From: Phycisphaerales bacterium
Lineage (GTDB): Bacteria > Planctomycetota > Phycisphaerae > Sedimentisphaerales > Anaerohalosphaeraceae
Assembly: GCA_003152975.1 (NCBI GenBank)
Contig: PMBP01000231.1
Coordinates: forward strand, 136-5,184
Direction: 5' to 3'
DNA length: 5,049 bases
How positions within the stretch are numbered: position 1 is the stretch's first letter; each line of letters starts with the position of its first letter. Positions 1 to 5,049 of this stretch are shown here, in pieces. The translations under genes were made by a program, and so were the position numbers. Under the pieces are notes generated by a model that saw only the letters and a program-made list of their open reading frames with translations, was not told where the DNA came from and made no database searches.

Positions 1-20
1 ATTCCCGCGAAAGCGGGAAT
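1..20. repeat. Perfect 20-base inverted repeat (REP/dRS3-like hairpin)
   Basis: The first 20 bases form a perfect 8-bp stem (ATTCCCGC pairing with GCGGGAAT) closed by a GAAA tetraloop. The pattern ATTCCC-N8-GGGAAT matches, from memory, the neisserial dRS3 repeat consensus, and similar sequences are scattered between genes in many bacterial genomes. No T-run follows on the plus strand, which argues against a rightward intrinsic terminator. A leftward terminator, or a terminator in a larger element cut by the window edge, cannot be excluded because the sequence to the left is not visible. Confidence 0.7.
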
Positions 21-44
21 CCACTCCGTTTGTCCGCCTCAACC

Positions 45-73
45 TTGACAGATGTCCTCCTCTCGGCGATACT
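45..73 (+). promoter_or_regulatory. Predicted sigma-70-type promoter of the giant glucan enzyme gene
   Basis: A perfect -35 hexamer, TTGACA (45-50), is followed after an ideal 17-base spacer by GATACT (68-73), a 4/6 match to TATAAT. An overlapping alternative -10, TACTAT (70-75), would give a 19-base spacer. Transcription would start near base 80, giving a leader of about 55 bases before the start codon at 136. This promoter placement also argues against using the in-frame ATG at 52. It is predicted from the sequence only. Confidence 0.55.
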
Positions 74-82
74 ATCCTGAGA

Positions 83-114
83 AATTATTCGCCGGGACTG
101 CCCCGCCGATAATT
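83..114 (+). promoter_or_regulatory. Imperfect hairpin in the 5' leader
   Basis: AATTAT (83-88) pairs with ATAATT (109-114), continues through a T-G wobble and two C-G pairs, and ends in GGG (94-96) pairing with CCC (101-103) around an ACTG loop. Two C-C mismatches (90/107 and 93/104) interrupt the stem. It lies just downstream of the predicted transcription start and ends 11 bases before the Shine-Dalgarno. It could protect the 5' end, modulate translation or, as DNA, serve as an operator. No known riboswitch or leader family is recognisable. Confidence 0.35.
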
Positions 115-125
115 GAGACTCCAAC

Positions 126-130
126 GAGGA
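126..130 (+). promoter_or_regulatory. Ribosome binding site GAGGA
   Basis: GAGGA at 126-130 is complementary to the 16S anti-Shine-Dalgarno and sits 5 bases before the ATG at 136. It decides the start codon. The other in-frame upstream ATG, at 52-54, has no purine-rich stretch in front of it, and the next downstream in-frame ATG (178) lacks one as well. Confidence 0.7.
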
Positions 131-135
131 TCACG

Positions 136-1335
136 ATGACTCCTGACAAGCTGCAGCCGACGCAGACGGATGTTGTGATGGCATTCCGGTTCACCGGTCA
201 GGACGAGTGCGAACTGATCAACGGCGTTACGGCCCTGGAAGGATTGGGCCAAACACGGGCGCTGTTTTTGCATCGCTGCCTGGAACTGACACTGGCCGAA
301 CTGAAACGCTCCGAGCCGTCCATCGCGGCCAAAGTGATGGGTCCCTTGTTCCGCCTGCGCGTCTGCCCAAAGGTGCGGCGGCTGGTCGAGTTGATGCCGC
401 ACGAGATTCACTTCCAGTCGGACCTGCTGGATTTTGCCCCCGCTGACCTGTCCGCACGCGAATCCCTGGTGATCGGCCTGTTGTCGATCGGTCTGGTTCA
501 CCGCATGAACGCCGACTGGCACATCACTCGCCTGTTGCGATATGCCCTGCGATTCTATCTGGTCCACCCGGATATCCAGAAGGCCTCGATCGATCAATTG
601 CGGTCGTTTGCCCCTCAACCCGACATCGGACCCTGGGCGGCGGCGATCGAACGGGCCGAGGACCTGCTGCGAATCGAGCAGTTTTGGAAGGAGTTCGGCC
701 AGTGCGATGCAATTGTCGAGGTGTTCGGCCTAGTTCATCACTCCTCCGAATATGCGGCCGGACGGCTTCCGGCGATCCTCCAAAAACGGATCGACGAATC
801 CAGCCACGCCGGATCCTTGTCGCCGCAGGCGGCACAAGGTTTGTCGCAACCCCATCGGCTGTTCATCGACAACGGCTCTCTGGTGATCGTATACGACCTG
901 CACCCGCAGGTCGCCCAGGTCATCCGTATCGCCGGCGAACATTGGCTCGACTGCTATGCCTGCCCCGAGGCCTGCACGCGGGTTCACTTCAAAAACCTCC
1001 GCACGGATATCTTCCACGATACCGGCCCCTACCTGCAGACCTGGCTGACCCGCCTCAACGCCTACCACCAGGACCCGGCTCTCGGCGAGTTGTCCCGGAT
1101 GCTCATCAGCGGCCATCTGCACACCGTCCACGCCGCCCTCGATGAACTGCGGTCCCGCATCGGCAAAGAGGAAAACCGATCCGAGTCGCTGCGCCTGCTC
1201 TATGCCACGCTGTATTACTGGTTCCACTCCAACAAGGGAGTCAGCCGTTCGATTTGTTTGCGGGTCAGCAATCTGCTCGAAGATATCCTGACCGAACGGC
1301 CCGGGTCGTTCCCGCCGGGCCGGGTCAACCGGTGC
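136..1335 (+). other. Protein region: N-terminal module of unknown family (residues 1-400)
   Basis: I do not recognise this region. Residues 1-215 look like a run of amphipathic helices rich in Leu, Arg and Glu. The longest hydrophobic run (about 111-121) is too short to span a membrane. Residues 216-238 look like a loose linker. Residues 240-300 appear mixed alpha/beta, with strands near 241-245 and 249-254, and contain a tight cysteine cluster (C273, C276, C280, spacing C-x2-C-x3-C) followed by H284. Residues 300-390 return to helices, including an aromatic stretch with Y370s-W-F just before the beta-sandwich. Position ahead of a GH13 unit suggests a scaffold, oligomerisation or regulatory role, but that is inference. 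Codon use matches the rest of the gene, so it looks like part of the same protein and not a fused neighbour. Confidence 0.6.
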
Positions 1336-4300
1336 TATTTCCGAGGCGAGCCGCCGATTATTCGCGTCCGGTTGCGCCCCCCGGGTCGCGTGGAGGTTTC
1401 CGATATCCGCGCCCGCGTCCAGTGGTCGGTCAACGGTGTCTCGAAACACCCGGTCGCCATGGTCCGCGTTGCCGAAGTGGATACTTCGGATACCTTGTAT
1501 TTTGAAACACATCTGCCGTCCAAGAACGGGTGGATTCATTTTTCCGTCCAAATCTCGATGGACGGCGGCCACACATGGGACTTCGAAAAATTCGACGAAA
1601 ACTCGCACGGCCTCCTCAAACGCATCGCCGACGAACGCGGACAGCGGGTCCTCAGTCTCTATGCCGATGCCTTCAACCTCAAGCTCGACGCCACGCTGCG
1701 TCCCGTCTATGACCCGACCGGGGCGTATGTCTATGGCTCGTTCGACGAACTGGCCGCCCAACTGCCCGAGATCCGCAAGGAGGGCTACACCCGCATCTAT
1801 CCGCTGGGGGCTCTGGAGCTCGGCTGGGCGGGCGAGGCCGGGCCGGACCCGTCGGTCTTTTCGATCTACGACGGCCGGACTATTCGCCGCGACCTCGGCG
1901 GAGTCGAAGGCCTGCTGCGATTGAAACAGAAGGCCGACGAGCTCGGCATGAAAATCCTGCTGTGCGTGCTGTCGCATTTTGCGCGGGCGTTCCACAGTTG
2001 GCCCTACGAGTTGCCGGTCTATATCGTCGGCCCCGACGGGCAACTGACCCGCCGCGCCGGTTGGGACGGCCACTGGGATGAATGGCTCGACAGCTTCATG
2101 GTCAACATGCGCGACCTGGACAACATCGAGTACCTCGTCTCCATCGGCCAGGAACTCACCGAGCTGGGTTTCGGGCTTCGCGTGGATGTCGGCCACGGCT
2201 TCGACACGGTCTTCCCGATCCGCCAGGATCTTCCGGATACGACGCGCCTGTTCGGCCAGGTCACCGTCAAAGGGTTCGAGCCGGTGGATCTGCGCGGGAC
2301 CAACGAGCCGAATGTCCCGCTGCTCTACATGTGCTACCGCATCCAGAAGGCGGTGCCCGGCGCCCTGATCGCCTACAGCGAACAGTGGCACGGCAACGAA
2401 GTCCGGATGCTCAAGGCCTGCACGATCCCCTACAATTCACTGATTAAAAACCTCGAAAATATCCACAGCGGCCAAGCTGTCGAGGCCCCGCTGGGTCTCA
2501 ATGCCAACCTGACCTATCTCGGCGGGATCTACCGTCGCTACGGCGGGCAAACCCTGTCGCTGTTCAACACCCACGACGAGGAATCGCCGGCCAGCAACTA
2601 CCAGAACATGATCTGGCCGGCCGCGGCCCTGCTGGCCCTCGGCAGCTACGGCCCGCTGATGTACCACATCAGCCGGTTGCCGGGGCCGGAGTTCGGATCC
2701 TTTTCCAAGCGATTCGACGCCGCCTACACCGAATGCTGGAAGCACTGGGTCAACAACCGCTTCAGCCATCCCTGGCAGGAGGAAAACCAGGCCCGCGAAA
2801 AAATCCTCCGCAACTATCCGTACCTCCGGGGTTTCGGCGCCTACCTGCGGCGGCTGTTCGCGTTTATTGATGAACATCCCGTTCTCACCAAGGGAACGCT
2901 GGTCCCGTTGGCCACGCACAACGGCCGGATCGCCGCGTTTCTGCGGTGCCTGCGGGACCGCAAGATGCTGTGCGTCTTCAACTTTCCCAATCCGTATTCC
3001 GAAGGCCAGCAGGCCGTCGCACGGCCGTTCAGTTTACTGTTCCGCGATCCGGCCGGCGGCCAGCTTCTCGGCGGCATCGATCCCGACCAGGTCTATGAAC
3101 TCCGCGAACGGTACAACAACACCGAAGGCAAGATGAAGTTCGGCCAAAAGGAATTCTGGTCCGGCCACGAGCTGGCCCATCTGGGCTTCGGCGGCGTGCT
3201 GCCCCCGGTCTCCACGCGGGTCTTCGAGATCCTCGACAAGGAACATTCCGTGCCGGAAAAGCAGGTCCTCTTCGACTCCTTCCGCCGCTATTTCCGCTAC
3301 GGCAAGGCGGACCGACCCCGGCATTGTTATGTGGCCACGGTCTTTGCCGATTGCTGCTATCCCGAGCACCCCGACTTTCAGCGCTTCGGCGAACGGTTCA
3401 CGCTGCTGGCCCATTGGATCCACGGCGAGGCCCAGTTCGGCGCCGCTTCGCTGGGAACCGTCTTGGCGGAAATCAGTGACAAGAACCCGCCCATGCGGGA
3501 CATCGTGATTCAATTCCTGATGCGGGTCGCCGTTAATGAGGCCGACCGGTTTGATGCCGATGTCTGCCGGTCCGCCGTCGATATCCTCCAATCCATCAAC
3601 ATCGGCACCATCGTGCTGGTCTCGCCCGAATCCAAGTTCAGCGGCGCCTCCGGCGGCGTGGGCCTCTACACCACCGACATCGCCGACACCCTCAGCGAGC
3701 TGGGCTTCCATGTCGTGCTCGTCACGCCCCTGTACGAAAGCAACCGCGAGTACATCCACACCCACTTCGCCCCGCAGTTCGACGGCTACCAGTTCACCGT
3801 GCGGTTCCCCGACTTCGACGACCACAACCAGTCGATGCTGCCGGGCTCCACCGTCGATGTCGTCAACATCCTGCGGTCCCACCTGGTCCGCAGCAAATAC
3901 GGCAAGCGATCGCGCATCGATATTCTATACCTGGAAAACTCGAAATATCTCGACCGGCCCTACAGCGGCACCACCGCCGAAGACAAAATCCGCCGCGCTC
4001 GCATCCTCTCGCAGGGGGCGCTGGAGGCCTTGCGGAGCTACAATTATTACCCGTCGATCATCCAGTCCAACGAATGGCCCTGCTGGCTGACGGCGGCGTA
4101 CCTGACGACCTGGAAGGAATTTCGCGAGGATGTGCACTTCGCCGGGACCAAGGCCGGCAGCATCATGCACAACCCGCATCCCTCCTACGGGATCGTTCTC
4201 AACGAGGCCAACCCCGTCAAGCGGCATTATTATTGCTGGGTGATGGGTCTGGATCCCAATCACGACTACGACCTGGCCGTCAACCGCGCCAGCCCCGACG

Positions 4301-5049
4301 GACACCCGATCGAAATGATGCACACCATGCTCAAGACCAGCCACTTCATCGGCACCGTCAGCAAGGCCATGAAAGAGCGGATGATGCGCGAGACCTGGCT
4401 ATTCGGCCACGCCCACGACTTCGCCGAAAAAGACCGGGCCGGCCTGTTCTTCGCGCGGCGCAACGGATTTAACATGGCCGCCCGTCAGCGATTCTGGTTC
4501 GGCTCGCGCAAGAGCATCATCGAGACTTGGCAACCGGCGGCCCGACGGCGGCTCTTCTACAAATACTACGCGGCGAAAAAGACCTCCAAGCTGGATCTCC
4601 AGAACGAAACGAATATCCGCCTGACCCCCGATGGCCCCGGTAAGGACCATGTGATCTTTTCCATGCTGCACCGGATCAGCAAGCAAAAGGGATTCGAGCT
4701 GCTGGTTGATTGGAAGGTCTATACCAACGGCCCCTGGCGCGATGTCCGCTGCGAGGAATGGAACATGGGCGGTCCGACCGTGCTGGAGTTTTTCCTGCAG
4801 AGCGATCCGCGGATCCAGTTCGTCATCTGCGGCCGCGTCGAGGACAGCCCCGACGGTCGCCGCTTCGATATGCACCTGCGGCGGATCGCCTCCCGCCAGG
4901 ACCTCCGCGGCCGATTCGCCTATTACCCCGAAGGCAATCTCAATCCAGCCCTGTACCGCAATGTCTATGTCGGGGCCCAGTACTTCGTAATGCCTTCCGG
5001 CGGCGAAGTCGGAGAACCCTGCGGCATCAGCCAGCAGGAAGCCCACGCC
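136..5049 (+). CDS. Giant GH13-like / GT5-like alpha-glucan enzyme fusion (3'-partial)
   Basis: One unbroken frame of 1,638 codons runs off the window edge with no stop. ATG 136 is chosen for its GAGGA Shine-Dalgarno. An in-frame ATG at 52, just after a TGA at 46-48, would add 28 residues but has no ribosome binding site and overlaps the predicted promoter. Domain order: unassigned mostly helical module (1-400), beta-sandwich (406-495), GH13-like barrel with acids D684, E749 and D814 (496-1035), helical connector (1036-1155), and GT5-like synthase with R1513, K1518 and E1627 (1156 onward). A normal bacterial glycogen synthase is about 480 residues, so this protein is more than three times that length. 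No signal peptide or membrane segment is visible. The expected role is synthesis and remodelling of an alpha-glucan in the cytoplasm from a nucleotide sugar. The product, donor and linkage cannot be read from sequence. No neighbouring gene is visible. Confidence 0.9.
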   Translation, partial: MTPDKLQPTQTDVVMAFRFTGQDECELINGVTALEGLGQTRALFLHRCLELTLAELKRSEPSIAAKVMGPLFRLRVCPKVRRLVELMPHEIHFQSDLLDFAPADLSARESLVIGLLSIGLVHRMNADWHITRLLRYALRFYLVHPDIQKASIDQLRSFAPQPDIGPWAAAIERAEDLLRIEQFWKEFGQCDAIVEVFGLVHHSSEYAAGRLPAILQKRIDESSHAGSLSPQAAQGLSQPHRLFIDNGSLVIVYDLHPQVAQVIRIAGEHWLDCYACPEACTRVHFKNLRTDIFHDTGPYLQTWLTRLNAYHQDPALGELSRMLISGHLHTVHAALDELRSRIGKEENRSESLRLLYATLYYWFHSNKGVSRSICLRVSNLLEDILTERPGSFPPGRVNRCYFRGEPPIIRVRLRPPGRVEVSDIRARVQWSVNGVSKHPVAMVRVAEVDTSDTLYFETHLPSKNGWIHFSVQISMDGGHTWDFEKFDENSHGLLKRIADERGQRVLSLYADAFNLKLDATLRPVYDPTGAYVYGSFDELAAQLPEIRKEGYTRIYPLGALELGWAGEAGPDPSVFSIYDGRTIRRDLGGVEGLLRLKQKADELGMKILLCVLSHFARAFHSWPYELPVYIVGPDGQLTRRAGWDGHWDEWLDSFMVNMRDLDNIEYLVSIGQELTELGFGLRVDVGHGFDTVFPIRQDLPDTTRLFGQVTVKGFEPVDLRGTNEPNVPLLYMCYRIQKAVPGALIAYSEQWHGNEVRMLKACTIPYNSLIKNLENIHSGQAVEAPLGLNANLTYLGGIYRRYGGQTLSLFNTHDEESPASNYQNMIWPAAALLALGSYGPLMYHISRLPGPEFGSFSKRFDAAYTECWKHWVNNRFSHPWQEENQAREKILRNYPYLRGFGAYLRRLFAFIDEHPVLTKGTLVPLATHNGRIAAFLRCLRDRKMLCVFNFPNPYSEGQQAVARPFSLLFRDPAGGQLLGGIDPDQVYELRERYNNTEGKMKFGQKEFWSGHELAHLGFGGVLPPVSTRVFEILDKEHSVPEKQVLFDSFRRYFRYGKADRPRHCYVATVFADCCYPEHPDFQRFGERFTLLAHWIHGEAQFGAASLGTVLAEISDKNPPMRDIVIQFLMRVAVNEADRFDADVCRSAVDILQSINIGTIVLVSPESKFSGASGGVGLYTTDIADTLSELGFHVVLVTPLYESNREYIHTHFAPQFDGYQFTVRFPDFDDHNQSMLPGSTVDVVNILRSHLVRSKYGKRSRIDILYLENSKYLDRPYSGTTAEDKIRRARILSQGALEALRSYNYYPSIIQSNEWPCWLTAAYLTTWKEFREDVHFAGTKAGSIMHNPHPSYGIVLNEANPVKRHYYCWVMGLDPNHDYDLAVNRASPDGHPIEMMHTMLKTSHFIGTVSKAMKERMMRETWLFGHAHDFAEKDRAGLFFARRNGFNMAARQRFWFGSRKSIIETWQPAARRRLFYKYYAAKKTSKLDLQNETNIRLTPDGPGKDHVIFSMLHRISKQKGFELLVDWKVYTNGPWRDVRCEEWNMGGPTVLEFFLQSDPRIQFVICGRVEDSPDGRRFDMHLRRIASRQDLRGRFAYYPEGNLNPALYRNVYVGAQYFVMPSGGEVGEPCGISQQEAHA
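1351..1620 (+). other. Protein region: beta-sandwich preceding the GH13 barrel (residues 406-495)
   Basis: Alternating hydrophobic strands (IIRVRL at 408-413, VRW-like RVQWSVNG at 427-434, then IHFSVQISMDGG at 467-478) look like the Ig-like or carbohydrate-binding sandwich often found before GH13 barrels. The turn MDGGHTWDF at 475-483 is the kind of exposed beta-hairpin seen in such modules. A role in substrate binding or in packing against the barrel is likely by position. The family (a CBM or an amylase N-terminal domain) cannot be fixed by eye. Confidence 0.55.
1621..3240 (+). other. Protein region: GH13 alpha-amylase-like catalytic domain (residues about 496-1035)
   Basis: The TIM-barrel landmarks come in order: a strand-helix start at GYTRIYPL (550-557); the Y-D pair at 578-579; region I near 604-614 (GMKILL then H614); region II, LRVDVGH (681-687), with putative nucleophile D684 after R682; region III, YSEQW (747-751), with acid/base E749; and region IV, FNTHDEE (810-816), with D814. 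A C-terminal beta domain follows, with VFNFPNP at 947-953 and LPPVSTRVFEI at 1022-1032. All three GH13 catalytic acids are kept. Region I is unusual: the usual Asp of D-x-V-x-N-H is missing (C610) and Ser replaces Asn (S613). Hydrolase, branching and transglycosylase activities are all possible, and the GH13 subfamily is not identifiable by eye. Confidence 0.8.
3241..3600 (+). other. Protein region: helical connector between GH13 and GT5 units (residues 1036-1155)
   Basis: About 120 residues link the two catalytic domains. They look mainly helical, with charged and aromatic stretches (RRYFRY near 1050-1055). A small Cys/His patch contains H1063, C1064, C1073, C1074 and H1078. No run of 18 or more hydrophobic residues is present, so both catalytic units should lie in the same compartment. 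I do not recognise a family. Confidence 0.55.
3601..5049 (+). other. Protein region: GT5-like glycogen/starch synthase domain, cut by window end (residues 1156-1638)
   Basis: The GT-B landmarks of GlgA occur in order. The first strand and glycine loop are IVLVSPES then SGGVGLY (1159-1178). NEWPCW (1312-1317) stands at the HDWH position, and HNPHPSYG (1345-1352) at the HNLAYQG position. TVS (1407-1409) and RNGFN (1442-1446) match the VSP and NGVD positions. HRISKQKGF (1512-1520) matches SRLTSQKGL, placing R1513 and K1518 at E. coli GlgA R300 and K305. EPCGISQQEA (1627-1636) matches EPCGLTQLYA, placing E1627 at E377. The lysine of K-x-G-G-L is replaced by A1171, and the glycine loop reads more like GT4 enzymes. 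Three extra residues separate PS (1620-1621) from EPCG. Roughly 100 residues are missing beyond the window. Transfer of glucose from ADP- or UDP-glucose to an alpha-glucan is expected, with the donor undetermined. Confidence 0.82.

Noticed and set aside
1..32. Rightward intrinsic terminator at the left edge
   Set aside because: The stem is perfect but is followed by TCCACTCC and not a T-run, so it fits a repeat element better. A leftward terminator cannot be tested because the flanking bases are outside the window.
466..498. Transmembrane helix in the N-terminal module
   Set aside because: The hydrophobic run at residues 111-121 is only about 11 residues and is flanked by Arg and Glu on one side and His-Arg on the other.
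85..618. Minus-strand open frame of 177 codons over the promoter and gene start
   Set aside because: It is again in register with the plus gene, has a Gln-rich translation without domain features, and would overlap a well-formed promoter and ribosome binding site.
952..975. Radical SAM motif in the cysteine cluster
   Set aside because: The spacing is C-x2-C-x3-C, not C-x3-C-x2-C, and there is no surrounding radical-SAM barrel.
730..2391. Long open frame of 553 codons on the minus strand
   Set aside because: It lies exactly in codon register with the plus-strand gene, where stops need TTA, CTA or TCA codons that are rare in GC-rich genes. The plus-strand frame carries ordered GH13 motifs through the same bases.
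3034..3882. Minus-strand open frame of 282 codons
   Set aside because: It is another codon-register shadow of the plus-strand gene, with a low-complexity translation rich in Gly, Val, Asp and Glu and no recognisable domain. The plus strand here encodes the connector and the start of the GT5 domain.
4399..5046. Minus-strand open frame of 215 codons, with a similar one at 3925-4344
   Set aside because: Both are in antisense codon register with the GT5 domain, whose motifs (HRISKQKG, EPCG) are clear on the plus strand.

Overview
The window carries one real gene. It is a single plus-strand reading frame that starts at base 136 and stays open for 1,638 codons to the last base (5049), so the 3' end is missing. 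All the other open frames are shadows of it. The first 135 bases are its upstream region. They hold a perfect 20-base inverted repeat at the left edge, a good sigma-70-type promoter, a short imperfect hairpin and a clear ribosome binding site.

The encoded protein is a very large multidomain alpha-glucan enzyme. From N- to C-terminus I read: about 400 residues, mostly helical, that I cannot assign to a family; a beta-sandwich of about 90 residues (406-495); an alpha-amylase-family (GH13-like) barrel with C-terminal sandwich (about 496-1035); a helical connector (about 1036-1155); and a GT-B glycosyltransferase of the glycogen/starch synthase (GT5-like) type (1156 to the window end). The window stops just after the catalytic Glu motif. 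By comparison with a stand-alone GlgA, roughly 100 residues of this domain, and possibly further domains, lie beyond the edge. I see no signal peptide or membrane segment in the visible part, so the protein is probably cytoplasmic.

A hydrolase/transglycosylase of the amylase family joined to an alpha-glucan synthase suggests coupled priming or trimming and elongation of a storage or structural alpha-glucan. The domain order resembles fungal cell-wall alpha-1,3-glucan synthases (Ags1/Mok1), but no membrane segment separates the two catalytic units here. The three GH13 catalytic acids and the GT5 catalytic Arg/Lys/Glu are present. GH13 region I and the GT5 K-x-G-G lysine are altered.

The organism is a bacterium with high GC (roughly 60% by eye), strong G/C preference at third codon positions, Shine-Dalgarno initiation and sigma-70-like promoter spacing. 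Giant glycan-enzyme fusions would fit a planctomycete or another PVC-like or uncultured lineage, but nothing here settles the taxon.
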